Below, one piece after another: positions 33,198-45,212 of a stretch of DNA of 64,000 nucleotides. The position numbers and the translations under genes are program-made. The stretch comes from Dactylonectria macrodidyma (lineage: Eukaryota; Ascomycota; Sordariomycetes; Hypocreales; Nectriaceae). The notes beneath the pieces are model-generated. The model was given only the letters and a program-made list of their open reading frames with translations. It was not told the origin of the DNA and did no database searches. The stretch spans positions 4,278,001-4,342,000 of the forward strand of contig JAGMUV010000003.1 in NCBI GenBank assembly GCA_020744425.1, read 5' to 3'. Numbering within the stretch: position 1 is the stretch's first letter; every line of letters starts with the position of its first letter.

Positions 33198-33937
33198 TGT
33201 GAAAGGATGAGATGATAGGATTTGACGTGCGTGTGAATAAGAGAATGTCCGGGCTTAGACACGATTCTGAAATTGGAACAAATGTAGTATGACACAGGAT
33301 CCATGTGGATTAAAAGACGTGACATTTAACAGTAGATTTTAAGCGCCACGGTAGGAGTCGGCCTTTACGAACCACGAATACAGGGCAGATATAGAAACAA
33401 GCATTGTAATTAGGCGCTAATCCATCTCACAAAAATAGGGCGCCGAGTTCAGAGAGTGTTGGTCGGAGTTTTCGCCTCTTCGTGATTAGATGAAGCTCTG
33501 CTAGACGCTGGGACTGAGTACTAACAGACTAACTAGCGTGCGTTTCAAATCCAGCACCACATTCCTTGCGGCCATAGCCGGCGGCTACATGGAAATTTTC
33601 GTGACGTAGAATTCTGACAATAGAATCTACGAATAGCTAGTTAAACCAGCAACCAACATCAATACGGCCTCCAAGTGCTGAGGAAATCTGTTGTCAACAA
33701 AAAATCGTCGAAACCACCGCCGTCGGAACAATTTAGGGCCGAGGATTGTGACTACCTGAGGCACCAAACTGGTTAACTCCTTCCACACGTTATCAAAGTG
33801 ACACAGCAGCCCGCCTAGGCAACCAAGGCTTCATCAACACCAGTCAAGTCTTCGCATGAAGGCGGTACTTCCAAAGCCCAGAGGATATCCAGAACCCGTC
33901 TCCAGCGCCTTTATTGCGTCAAATTCTAATCACGAAA
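33198..33937. other. Divergent intergenic region
   Basis: It separates the minus-strand ExK protein gene from the F-box gene. No gene or clear promoter element was identified. Confidence 0.45.
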
Positions 33938-36322
33938 ATGCCGATCACAGATGCGTCGTGCTTCTTGTGTGGCGCCTACATCTGCGAGCTGGAGCATTTG
34001 CCCAAATGGATGGGTCAGTTCAGAGCATGTGGGTAGCTGCAGATTGTTTGTAAGCACCTGGGAATAACTGACACAGTCCAGTGTACACAGTCCTTCAAGG
34101 CTGGGGCGCCGCGCATGTTTCTGGTGTAGGGAGACGGCAGCAGTTTGAAGACGTCATTCCCCTCGACGAGTCCATCAATGTGGACGTGTCCGAGTCAACT
34201 GTGGAGGAGACCTGGGTGCAAATTGGCCTACAGAAATCATCCTTCGGTGGAAAGTATCCTCCAGATCCGCCTATTATCCCTCAGCCACTTTGGGGGTTTC
34301 CTCTTCACAATCGATGCTGGGACCTTTTATGCGCTCTTGATACCAAATTCCGAAAACAAGACACTGTGCAGGCCCTCTTTGATCTCTGTAGATCACAGCC
34401 AATACCGCGTGGTGTACCTAACTGGGGTCACACCTACAAGGGTCTCGTCAACTATGATGTCGACATCGAGAGACTCTTTCCAGGCGAGGAAGCGAGGCTA
34501 CTGGGACCTGAACAGACGGACAACGCATACGACTGTGATCCTATGGATATCTCCTATCTGATTTTCTGTGTCTCCCCCGATGCAAATTCTTCTGGTACAA
34601 ATTGGGACTCGACCAGAAGTCGAAACACCCGTCAAAAACTACGGTCGGAGGCCTCATCTAACAACGACCCATTCCGCCTCTTGCCACCCGAGCTTATCAT
34701 TGACATTCTAGTGCGATCGCAGTCAAGCGACGTCGCAAATCTTCGACTGGCTTCTAGGTCCATGTTCAACGTTGGGCTGCCAGAGAAATTTTGGAGTTCA
34801 AGATTCTGGCCTGGTCATGAACTTGAGCACATTTTTGAGCTGGCAGGTACCCAAACACCGCACCATGGATGGAGGTCCGCCTATGACCAGGCTCGATCTG
34901 AACGCAGTAACCCGGCCATGAGAAACAGGCGACGCGTCTGGGCTCTGGCTTGTCAACTAAGAGACTTGGTCGCCTTGAGACTAGAGTCTCCTCTTTGTCA
35001 CGGATCCCCATGCAAGTCCTTTTTCAACCCCGATGCAGCAAATGATGATCGAGTGTGGCACACCGCACAGGCAAACATTTGCCCAGCATCATCTGGATTC
35101 TGTGAGGGCTCAAGATCTCTATTTGATTCATAAATCACAATCCTAGGGCCGGCAACCAGAGTCTGGGTATCCCTTGTGGTTCTCAGCGACAAGAGTTATG
35201 TTTCTGGCCTTCGACTTGCACATAACGACGGAGAAACCATTCAGCTTGGGTATTGCCACCCCCGACAAGAATTTTCCTTCATCTGGGATGGTTGCTCAGG
35301 GTCGCCACACTCGTTTGTGGGGTTTCAGGTCGCAATGGATGCTCGAGGCATCCGTGGGCTTCGCCTGCTATCAACTGAAGGTGCTCGGTCTTGCTGGGTG
35401 GGAGATCATGAGGGAATTCCAAAGAAGGCCATCGCTTGCATGAATCCAACTAATGAACAACCCGAGAGCATCCGTGCAGTCAAGGGAGGCTTTGATGTGA
35501 GTATCCGTGACTCTGTTGCGTAATCATGCCAGCAATTAACCACAGGGTTAGGCTTTGAAGATGGTGTCCATATCTGTGCACAGTTTTGATCACAATGGAA
35601 AGACGGAAAGGGGAGAGGAAAACAGAGCAAAGTCGGGAGAGTCTGCCGTCTGGTATCCTGACATACCAGACCCTGCTCTGCGGTTACTGGGCATACGCGA
35701 TGAGCGCCTTGTGAGATGTCTAGACCACGTCCCGTACTCAATGTGCTTGTTCGGCGGGGATAATGGGCAACTACTACCTTGTCTCACGCACATGGTCGTT
35801 TGGATTATCGACCGTTCCGCCCTCGGCATTTATGCCGACCATACTTATATATGGGCCATTGAGTTTCACTACAACAGCTCTGCAGATGGCGTCCAACCTA
35901 TGATACTCGGTCGAATACCAGAGGAAGACCCAGATAACTCTGAGCAGCGTTCAAGTTATCGCGTCTCGATCGACTCACACGGCGGGGAACGTATCTGCGG
36001 TGTCGATGCCTTGTATGAAGATCATCGCTCCCCTTTCGCCTTGACTGTAAGCATACGGCCACCCAAACCTCGCCTTTGCTAACACGAGAAGTTTCATACG
36101 AACCATGGCAGAAGCATTCAAGTGCCGCCCGAAATTCCCTCTATTGTTAGTGATTATTTTACTGAAATGTTGCGGCCAACGGAGGGAACTATTGTTGGAT
36201 TTTTCTCGGTCCTGGTAAGTCGACTCTGGATTCGCCAAGGGTATACAACACCCAATACTAACGTGAATCAGAAACACAATATTGTATTCCAGAACTTGGG
36301 CTTGGCGTATATTCTTCCATAA
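33938..36322 (+). CDS. F-box and DUF7600-type protein
   Basis: Six exons (33938-34028, 34082-35101, 35147-35496, 35552-36046, 36092-36214, 36272-36322) encode 709 residues. The N-terminus has a CxxC pair (DASCFLCGAYI) and a leading LPKWMGQFRALYT. An F-box-like stretch begins near 225 (DPFRLLPPELIIDILVRS...LRLASRSM). The C-terminal two thirds, starting at RVWVSLVVLSDKSYVSGL, match the fungal DUF7600 group. Three of the five introns (45, 45 and 57 bp) sit where the frame would otherwise hit stops or lose conserved sequence. The F-box suggests a substrate adaptor of an SCF ubiquitin ligase, but many such fungal proteins are unstudied. Intron 5 has a length divisible by three and a clear CTAAC branch. 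Confidence 0.8.
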
Positions 36323-37221
36323 GCTAGTGATACCCAAACATTGTTTTGAACCTTTTTCCATATTATTTACAGTTTCTGCGTCAAGTGTTCGTGAGTGGTG
36401 CACATCGTATTTGAAAAAGGGATCGTCCGAATTGACATATTCCCTCCACTAACTAGTAACGTTCTAGAACGCCACCAGCTTCTAGTCAGGTTTGTTTTAA
36501 TTTCCCCACGTGGAAGCGATTCGGTGTCTCGTTTTGCTGGTTAGCATTCTACCATTTATCCGTGTTTTAGCCTGAGCTGCCGTTATAGGATTGCTTCAGG
36601 TAAATGCCGCAATTGCAATGGTTTAGGCAGGAACCAGTTTCTCGCCTTCTCCTAGCTACAAATAAGATATAATGGTCTATCGCGTAGTTATTTCTTGGCT
36701 AGTTCCACGCGATTGGTGGAGATGACGTACTCACGGCCCGAAACGGGCCGGTTACGTTGTCAAAGCATACTTGGTCTCCTGATAGCCCCGCTGGCGCCAC
36801 GGACGATGGGCCCTCAGTAGACAGTTGATCGTCCAGGAATAGTCTCTTGATTGGATCGCGAATAGGTGTTGCGCTCAGTCTTCTGAACCAGGAAGCTAGT
36901 CCGCGCCAAATCTGGGGAAGAATACGACGTCGGGGGAGGCGGGGATTGTGGGGGAGGAACATCGTCATCGCTCATTCGAGCGCAAAGCCACGAGGTCCAC
37001 TCGCATGGCATCATGGGTCGTAAAGATCGGCGTTCCACGAACTTAATGCCCCGTTTTGGAACTCTCGGGCATTGCTCCGCCGAACGGGATATTGGCTTAA
37101 TAGTTAACTCTATTACTCTACGCCGCGTGATGGAACGGGGAAACGGACGACTATATAATGGCTTCTTGGTCCCGGTTGAAGTCGAGCTTACGAAGTAGGG
37201 CCTACTAAGAATCACTTCACG
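36323..37221. other. Intergenic; promoter of the GH43 gene
   Basis: No gene is supported. TATATAA at 37152-37158, 64 bp before the downstream ATG, is a good TATA box. The rest is unremarkable. Confidence 0.5.
37152..37158 (+). promoter_or_regulatory. TATA box of the GH43 gene
   Basis: TATATAA lies 64 bp upstream of the ATG at 37222, a plausible distance for a strongly inducible secreted-enzyme gene. Confidence 0.5.
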
Positions 37222-39504
37222 ATGCGATCTTTGTGGATCAGCTATATTGGGCTCGGGCTACGCCTCGTCGTGGCCCAGTCTACCTCGGCGCAACTCGATG
37301 CAGCTCTGGCAGATGTCACTGTTAACAACATTGAAGACGTCAGAGGCAACCTGTACCTGCCCGAGACAGCATCCGACGGTCTAGAAATCACCTGGGAGAG
37401 CTCAGACTCTTCCATCATCTCTGCAGACGGTGTCGTGGCTCGGCAATCAGCAGATACCGAAGTCACTTTGACAGCTTCCATCACCCAAGATAACGTTACC
37501 CGCAAGAGGGAGCTCACGGCCAGTGTCAAGGCTGCTGTCAAGCTGGACACATTTGAAGGCTACGCTTTCGCGTATTTTACCGGCAATACGATTGCTGGAG
37601 AGAAGATTTACTTCGCGGCCAGTAACGGCAACGATGCTCTGGACTGGACCGAGCTAAACGGTGGCCAACCCGTCATTGCTTCGTCCAAGGGAACTAAGGG
37701 CTTGCGAGATCCGTTCATCATTCGATCTCCTGAAGGCGACACCTTCTATCTTTTGGCCACAGATTTGTCAATTGGAAGTGGAACGTCTTGGGGCAACTCA
37801 GTCCGCACAGGAAGTCGCTATCTCGAGGTGTGGGAGTCTCACGACCTCATCAACTGGTCTGACCAACGCCATGTGCTCGTCTCGCCCGCTACCGCTGGCA
37901 ATACATGGGCACCCGAAGCCTACTATGACGACGATCTGGGTGCATACATCGTCTTTTGGGCCTCGTCTCTGTACGCTGAATCGGACACGTCGCATACTGG
38001 CACGACTTACCACCGCATGCTGTACGCTACAACCCGCGATTTCATCACCTTCAGCGAGCCAGTCGTCTGGCAAGACGCGGGCATGTCGCGCATCGACTCG
38101 ACGGTCATCAAGTCTAACGACGTCTACTACCGCTTCACCAAGGACGAGGGCGCCAGCGGCACGGGATGCAGCGACATTATCCAGGAGAAGTCGTCGTCGC
38201 TCCGCGCGACTCTCGACTCGTGGACCATCATCGCCACCTGCATCGGCAAGAATGCCGGCACCAGCGCTGTCGAGGGACCTACTGCCTTCAAGTCGAACCC
38301 AGATGACGTCCATGGCGAGAAGTTTTACTTGTTCGTCGACGAATACACCGGACGAGGCTACATCCCCCTCGAGACCGATGATATTGCCAACCCGGCCTGG
38401 AAGGTCTCGAGCTCGTTCAGCCTTCCATCGAGTCCTCGACACGGAACTGTCATTCCCGTCACTGCCAGTGAGCTGTCTGCGCTGACCCAGAACCTGTCCA
38501 AGGCGAAGCGAGATGAACCTTCAACTGCATCAACGAGGAGCCTTCAGAAGCGCGCCAACCCGGTGCTCCCTGGCCTCTATGCTGACCCCAACATTGCCAT
38601 TTACGACTGCTTCTACTATATCTACGCAACCACTGACGGATATGCCGGCTGGGGAGGCAAGGACTTTTACGTCTGGAAGTCTCCGGATCTTGTAACCTGG
38701 TCTCGCTCCGACGAACCATTCCTCACTCTCGATGGCGATGCCGGCAATGTCCCCTGGGCATCTGGCAATGCCTGGGCTCCAACAATCGCCGAGCGTGATG
38801 GCAAGTATTACTTTTACTTTAGCGGACACAATCCCACGTACAACAGAAAGACGATTGGTGTCGCCGTGGCAGACTCGCCCGATGGTCCTTTCACAGCAAG
38901 CCAAACGGCTATGATTGTGAACAACGAAGCCCTCACCACCGGCCAAGCCATTGACCCCTGCGCGTTCCAAGACCCTGTGTCTGGGAAATACTACCTCTTC
39001 TGGGGTAACGGAAGCCCCATCTACGCCGAGCTGAACGACGACATGATCTCGATCAACTGGAGCACTGTGGCTGCCGTCAGCGGCCTCTCGAGCTTCCGCG
39101 AGGGAACCTTTGTCAACTACCGTGAAGGTCTGTACCACCTCACGTACTCCATCGACGACACTGGCTCTGAGAACTACCGCGTCGGCTACGCAACGTCAGC
39201 GAGCGTACACGGCCCGTGGACTTACCGTGGCGTCATCCTGCAGAAGGATACGTCTCTGGGCATCTTGGCCACTGGACACAACTCGATTGTCAATGTGCCC
39301 GGTACCGACGAGTGGTACATTGCCTATCACCGATTCCACATTCCGGATGGTGATGGCACGCACCGAGAGACTTCGCTGGACGTGTTGACGTTTAACTCGA
39401 CTACTGGTCTGATCAATGAGGTTCACCCCACTTTGGAGGGTCCTGCGGCGAGAGTGCTTCCAGGTTGTTATGCAGAACGACGTCGTCGAAGAGTGCAGGT
39501 CTAA
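37222..39504 (+). CDS. Secreted double GH43 glycosidase
   Basis: A single exon of 760 residues. A signal peptide (1-19, cleavage near VVAQ) is followed by an Ig-like module (about 22-105) resembling bacterial-type Ig domains found next to GH43. Two five-bladed propellers follow. Module 1 has D163 (LRDPFI), D292 (RIDSTV) and E351 (VEGPTAF). Module 2 has D455 (YADPN), D578 (AIDPC) and E627 (REGTF). These are the expected base, pKa modulator and acid of GH43, so both modules look catalytically competent. GH43 enzymes release arabinose or xylose from plant arabinan and xylan, and which one cannot be told here. The protein ends in an odd basic tail, AERRRRRVQV. Confidence 0.9.
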   Translation: MRSLWISYIGLGLRLVVAQSTSAQLDAALADVTVNNIEDVRGNLYLPETASDGLEITWESSDSSIISADGVVARQSADTEVTLTASITQDNVTRKRELTASVKAAVKLDTFEGYAFAYFTGNTIAGEKIYFAASNGNDALDWTELNGGQPVIASSKGTKGLRDPFIIRSPEGDTFYLLATDLSIGSGTSWGNSVRTGSRYLEVWESHDLINWSDQRHVLVSPATAGNTWAPEAYYDDDLGAYIVFWASSLYAESDTSHTGTTYHRMLYATTRDFITFSEPVVWQDAGMSRIDSTVIKSNDVYYRFTKDEGASGTGCSDIIQEKSSSLRATLDSWTIIATCIGKNAGTSAVEGPTAFKSNPDDVHGEKFYLFVDEYTGRGYIPLETDDIANPAWKVSSSFSLPSSPRHGTVIPVTASELSALTQNLSKAKRDEPSTASTRSLQKRANPVLPGLYADPNIAIYDCFYYIYATTDGYAGWGGKDFYVWKSPDLVTWSRSDEPFLTLDGDAGNVPWASGNAWAPTIAERDGKYYFYFSGHNPTYNRKTIGVAVADSPDGPFTASQTAMIVNNEALTTGQAIDPCAFQDPVSGKYYLFWGNGSPIYAELNDDMISINWSTVAAVSGLSSFREGTFVNYREGLYHLTYSIDDTGSENYRVGYATSASVHGPWTYRGVILQKDTSLGILATGHNSIVNVPGTDEWYIAYHRFHIPDGDGTHRETSLDVLTFNSTTGLINEVHPTLEGPAARVLPGCYAERRRRRVQV

Positions 39505-40393
39505 ATTTTGAGATAAGAATTTTATGAGCAATTAGCTAGCGAATATTATTGTGTCCAAATATTGTCATATGAATGATTATTTTAAGAATATCGGTGCATT
39601 TTACCTCTAGATGTATCCTATGTCTCGATATGATGAAGAGTTTGTTGTTTCGTCTGCAAAGATATCGATGGATAATGTAGCAATCTGTCTCGCTCTATGA
39701 AGACTACAAGGTGCTCTCATCTCAGTTTCAAATTTAGGTTCACAATTACGGCATTATCTGTCTCCTATAGACGGCATTTTCTTTAGCCAGCTTGGTACAT
39801 GAAACAGGAATTTCACATCAAAAGGCATGTAATTCTTCTTTATTTATTTTTCTCAACTAGAGCAACCAACTTACAAGGCAAACCATAATCAGCGTGCGAA
39901 GCGGTTTCTTTCCCGCTAGGCGATGGAGTCAGAACCACACAAGCCAGAATCAGTCCAGTGCTCGCTCCACCTGTCATAATAATCTGATGAAACGAGTGCA
40001 TTGAATACCTGCATGAAAAAGGACTTTCACAAACCCGTCTCCGCATTGCTCCATCAATACGATAAAAAAAAGGTGCCGGACGTGTTGAATCAGCAGTTTC
40101 TGACTCAAACAGGGGTACCATGCACCGACAAGATCCAACCAATCGGGTCAAGGGTAATGGAAGGGTTGACCTGAATCATAACCAGCTGACGTATGAGACG
40201 CGGGGAAGCGACGCACAACAGAAAATACCCCCGTGAATTGTTGTGGCATGATGTCGGTTTGGACTTGTGCAACCGCATGAAACTGAGGGGTGGCGTGCCT
40301 ACATAACTAGGGATAGACGCCTAGTTTTACTCCAGCGAACATCACTTCTAGCATCAAATTGAGACTGGCTCTTCTACGCCACAATCTAACGCC
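39505..40393. other. Intergenic, no supported gene
   Basis: It holds the 3' flank of the GH43 gene and the promoter of the P450 gene. A 103-codon minus-strand frame at 39840-40151 lacks any domain and is not called. Confidence 0.45.
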
Positions 40394-42368
40394 ATGGACG
40401 TCTTATCATCACTTGATCCTGACAGTCCCACAGCCTATGCTGCTGCATTCGGCCTTGGTATATTTCTTCACGTCGCTCTATTCCGGTTCGGAGATTGGGA
40501 TCTTTGGGTCCCTCGTCTAATCTTTATCACCACGACGCTCTTCGGAGCACTGGTCTACAGCTTGGTGTTTTACCTTGACTATGACACCATCTATGATGCT
40601 TCTCTAAGCGTGTCTAAACTCTTCGTGGCGCTCGCCGGTGGCATTTACACAAGCGTCGCGGCATACAGGCTTCTGTTTCACCCGCTTCGTCGGTTTCCAG
40701 GGCCCTTTCTCTCTGGGTTGACTAGTCTTTATCCGACATACTTGCTGGTGAGGAGATTTCACCAATTTGAGGAAGTTCAAGAGTTGCACCGCAAGTACGG
40801 CGACATTGTTAGAATAGGTGAGGTTGCGAGTTATTCTAAAAACAAAACATCCTACTCACATGCATCTTAGGTCCATCCGAATTATCCATCGCAAATGTCA
40901 ACGCTCTGCATGCCATTCATTCGGCTCAGTCACCGTGTCTGAAGGGACCCTGGTACAACATTTTTCATCCCATGCACTCTGTCCAATCCACGAGAGACGT
41001 CAAGGAGCACGCACGACGGCGCAAGATATGGGACAGAGGATTCGGACCGAAAGGTATGCATCCGACAGCGGATATGCTCCTAGAAGATTCTAACATCGAG
41101 TAGCTCTTCGAAACTATGAACCCCGCGTAGCCCAGTACACAGATCTCCTACTAAGCAGAATCCAAGAAAACGCAGGAAAATCAATGGACGCAAGCCGCTG
41201 GAGCAACTACTACGGCTTCGACGTCATGGGAGACCTCGCGTTTGGCAAGAGCTTCGACATGCTCAAGGCCGGAGTCGCGCACTCGCACATGAAGTTGATG
41301 CACGAGGCGACCGTATTCGGCACCTCGTTTGGCAGGTTTCCCTGGGCGTTTATACTGACGCAGAGCATTCCTATTGTGAATATCCAGTGGAAGAAATATG
41401 TCAAGTGGCTTACCAACCAGGTCAAGGCGCGAGCTGCGGTAAGTTGCATTCTAATCTTGTGAGTGTTGTATCTATTTGACTAACGTGCTGTCAAGGCCGA
41501 ACCAAAATTGCCAGACGTATTTTCGTGGGTTCTCGAGGCGTACAACACAATCTCAAATCCATCCGATCAGGATAAGATGCATCTGCTTGGAGATGCGAAT
41601 CTCATTGTCGTCGCTGGAAGGTAGGCTAACTATTGTCTCCCCTCCGGGCAATACTGATACGGGCGTTAGTGATACGACTTCAGCAAGCATAACCTGCACA
41701 TTGTTCGAGCTCGCCACCCATCCCGAGATCTGCAAGTCACTGCAAGCGGAACTGGATGAGTATTTCGCTGTCAACACTGCGGCGGAGCATATGACGCTTT
41801 CTAAGCTCAAATATCTCCAGGCTGTCATTGACGAGGGCATGCGGCTTCACCCTGCCGTGCCATCTGGTGTGCAGCGCATGACGCCTCCGCAAGGCCTAAC
41901 CATTGATGGGACGTTTATCCCGGGAAATGCTATTGTTCAGATTCCTCCGTATACGCTGTTTCGAGGTGAGTGATGGGCTTGAAGCGATGTCGAAACCCGT
42001 TTAGCTAATGACTTATCTATAGATCCGCGATACTTTGGACGTCCAGATGAGTTCCTTCCGGAAAGATGGACGACGCAGCCCGAGTTGGTCACAGATGGAT
42101 CTGCATTCGTTCCGTTCTCCATGGGTAAGCAGTCTCTGTCATTCCTAGTACCCGACCCGCTCACTGACGGACGCAAGGGAAATACTCTTGCGTAGGAAAG
42201 CAGCTCGGGCTGATGGAGATCCGATTTGTCATCAGCCAAGTCCTGCACCGATACGACATCACCCTCGCGCCGGGACAGACCGCAGATGCCTTCTTGGAGG
42301 GCATCGTCGACGGCTTCACGCTCATGTGTCCAAAGCTAGAGATGGTGTTTACGCCGCGAAGGGTTTAG
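40394..42368 (+). CDS. Cytochrome P450 monooxygenase
   Basis: Seven exons (40394-40817, 40871-41053, 41104-41438, 41496-41620, 41670-41965, 42023-42124, 42178-42368) encode 551 residues. Two or three hydrophobic N-terminal helices anchor it in the ER, then RRFPGPF starts the globular domain. The oxygen-binding helix has AGSDTT (354-359), ExxR is E411-R414 and PERW is 467-470. The haem loop is FSMGKYSCVG with C493, where Tyr replaces the usual Arg of FxxGxRxCxG. This variant is known in some fungal clans close to tryprostatin/CYP67-type P450s. Substrate is unknown. The next gene, 242 bp downstream, is a bZIP-type regulator, followed by a CoA ligase, which suggests a small pathway. Confidence 0.92.
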
Positions 42369-42610
42369 TCTGTGGGGGAGACGATGCAGGCATTAAACTC
42401 GGGAATCCCTTTTCGCGTTAGCAGACCTGAACTATACTGCAAGTAGTCAAGTACGCGTATTAATCTGCGGGGTAGTTCGGCTAAACATCCTGTTAAAGCA
42501 CATGTTGTCATGATTTCTCCGCAATCGCGTAACCCAGGATCTGTTCCTCGTTCCCAAACTGTCTTGTCCACATTGAGCCCTCCCAGAAGCGGGCATATCC
42601 ATGAAAGACC

Positions 42611-44263
42611 ATGTCAGACCACGATCCACCGTCTAAGGAAGCATGTTCCAAGAGCGAAAAGCAGCGCATCAGGAAGCGCGAGCTCGACAGACGCGCTCAG
42701 CGCACCGCACGCGTCAAGACTAAGAACCGCATCGCGTATCTCGAGGGCGTCGTCGAGACGTTTCGGGGGCAGGATGCTGCTGGCGCCAATGCGTCGCTGA
42801 TGACACAGCTAGAGAGCGTTTCAGCTGAGAGAGATGGGCTGAGGCGATTTCTTCAATCTCTGGATGACTCAATCAGGAGCCATTTGGCTGGAGATGATGA
42901 CACGGTCGTGTTGAATCCGCCCAGCCGACCGAGAGGTCAGGGGTCGGGGGATCCGGACTCCAAGGTTCAAAGCTCTAATAACCTCAATACGTCTGGAAGA
43001 GCACCTGTAGATGTAACTGCAGAAACGCCTCTCTCTCATGCCACCCAAACTCCTTTCGATCCCTCGTCCATCACAATTCCTCCCGCCGCCGACATGTCTC
43101 TCCTCGACTTCGGCAGTGAAATGGACTATTCTATCGATGGCTCCATCAGCGGCTCCATCAATTTCAATCTCAGCGCTGCACGCGCACAAAAGGCTGCTGC
43201 TCTCATCCCGGCAGCTGAGCATCCAGCATCTAGCCCCGACACTGATGAGCAAACAACAGTATGCGAGCCAGTCGTCGTCCCCGTTGATCCCTCCCCGTCA
43301 TCCACATGCCCCTGCGCTTCAACTCGAACCCGTCGACTCGCTGACGGCACTGAGGTGAGCTTCAACATATGGCGGGCTGCGAACCAGGTCTTGAACAAGC
43401 CGGTCAAACTGCTCGAAGAAAACAGCGATAGCGAGTCTGTTAGCGACGACATCATCGTGAGAGCAATCCTCGAGGGCTGGGAGAGCGTGTCCAAAGTTTA
43501 TCGGCTGTCTCCCATATGGGAAAAGATACGCCACCTTGACGAAATTGGCTTCATGGCGTGTAGCCCGGTAGAAAGGTTCGGCATTCTATGGATCGTGCAT
43601 CTATTGATGCCAGTTCAACATAACGCCAAGACAACGCGCTCGAGGACGCTGCCACCGTGGTACAAGAAGACGTAAGTCCTAGGTCAAGGTCAATCAATAA
43701 CCAGAACTAAACAAGTCAACAGCGTCACGACGCATGGTCGCCACCCTCCAGCCGCCGAATATCTCCCCTGGTAAGACCTTAAACCCTCCTCCCAGCAACG
43801 CAAAACTAACTGAACACAAAGGCCCGGTGTCCGCGAGAGCTTCATCCACTATCACCACCGCTACTGCCAAAACACGTTCTGGCACCTTTTCAAAGAACAC
43901 GTGCGCATCATCTGGCCGTTTGAGTTCCGCGACTGCTTCACGCAGGACGCCAACCAAGGCCGGTACCGCATCTCAAGCGTCTTTGAGCAGACGATTCGCA
44001 ACGGCCGGTCATGGACGATGGAGCGCGACTTTTTCGGTACCTTTCCTGAGCTGCACCAGGAGATACCTGTGTTTTTGGATATAGTACCGCCGCCGCCACG
44101 ATTCGGTGCTTGGGACTTTGGCCAGCCGCCATCGGGGCGAGCGATTCAGCATGGGTCATCGTATGAGGAAGTTGAGGACCAGTTTTTTGGCTTGCCGTTG
44201 CTTGGGCCTTTGAAACCTCATGGGTGGAACGTAAACGACTACAACCGACCTACAGGGTACTAG
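42611..44263 (+). CDS. bZIP-like regulator with DUF3425 domain
   Basis: Three exons (42611-43671, 43723-43770, 43822-44263) encode 516 residues. The N-terminal basic region is RKRELDRRAQRTARVKTKNRIAYLE. The invariant bZIP Asn is Asp26 here, with R34 kept. A long helix (45-95) follows, then a Ser/Pro-rich linker and the C-terminal DUF3425 region (about 290-516). Joining the 48-nt middle exon restores AAEYLPWPGVRESFIHYHH, a conserved block, which supports both 51 bp introns. Expected to be a nuclear, pathway-type regulator. The close position after the P450 gene and before the CoA ligase gene makes these its likely targets (inference). Confidence 0.85.
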
Positions 44264-45212
44264 ATCTGGTTTGGTGATTTAAGTCCTGGGGTCTTGTAAC
44301 GGGTCTTGATAATTGGGGCTGTATTTTCAAGAGATATCTAGCGATTGCTTTCCCGGGCTGCTAAATAGCCCTTGAAGCGACAGTTAGGTGTTAGCACTAA
44401 ACTGCATCTAGTTGTAAGATACGGAGAATAACATGACAACATGGGTCGTTGCGTTACAGCGGAAATCACAGTGCTGACCATCATTGCGAATCTCACAGGG
44501 GCACCTTTCTGCTCTGTCCAACAAGGGCCACCAATCTGAGCAAGGGTAATCATGACTGCAGGTGACAAGCAAGGGTCAAATCCCACGAAGCGGGGTTTCC
44601 GTTAGGCCATTTCCAGTTTTGATCATTTCTGCCTCGGTACTTGCAGCATCCAAGTTAGTCTCTTTACCTTGTCTCGACTTGGTTGGCGTCCCACATGAGC
44701 CGAGCCCCATCGTCAAGACTCTGGGGAAAGGTCCACATCTCCCGAGCCCCCGATGGTTGGTATCACCGTAGGGATTGAGTAATTGCTCTAGCTCAGCTTC
44801 ACGGTAAATGGGGACAATAGCCTTGGGATGTACATGGTTCTTACCTTGGCTTCGGCCGTCTTAATTCATGTCTTGACCGAGATTCATATCCCGAATGCAG
44901 TCTACGTAGTAAGGAGGGGTAGAACCATCCTGTTGGCTGTGCCACGCGCTGCTTTCCAGATCGAGCCAGGAGATCGTCTTGCATATCCAGTAAAGTCACG
45001 AAGCAACAGAGAGACACCTAGCCCTCTCTCTGGATACCGTTCATCAAGCTTCCCCCGTCTGTACCCCGCTTCATGCCGAGGCCACTTCCCTGTCCGGCAG
45101 TATCGACGATACCATATCTTTCACACATGTCCTTGATCAAGAGAGTGACTTTATTCTACACTAATTGATTAAATCCCACGCCAGCTAATTGACCCTCCCC
45201 TCCATCGAAACC
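44264..45212. other. Intergenic, promoter of the CoA ligase gene
   Basis: About 950 bp with only short overlapping frames. No gene, repeat or clear regulatory site was recognised. Confidence 0.45.

Noticed and set aside
37798..38442. 214-codon antisense ORF in the GH43 gene
   Set aside because: It mirrors the high-GC third positions of the sense gene.
39840..40151. 103-codon minus-strand ORF
   Set aside because: Cys/Ser/Arg-mixed with no domain, no splice partner and lying in the P450 upstream region.
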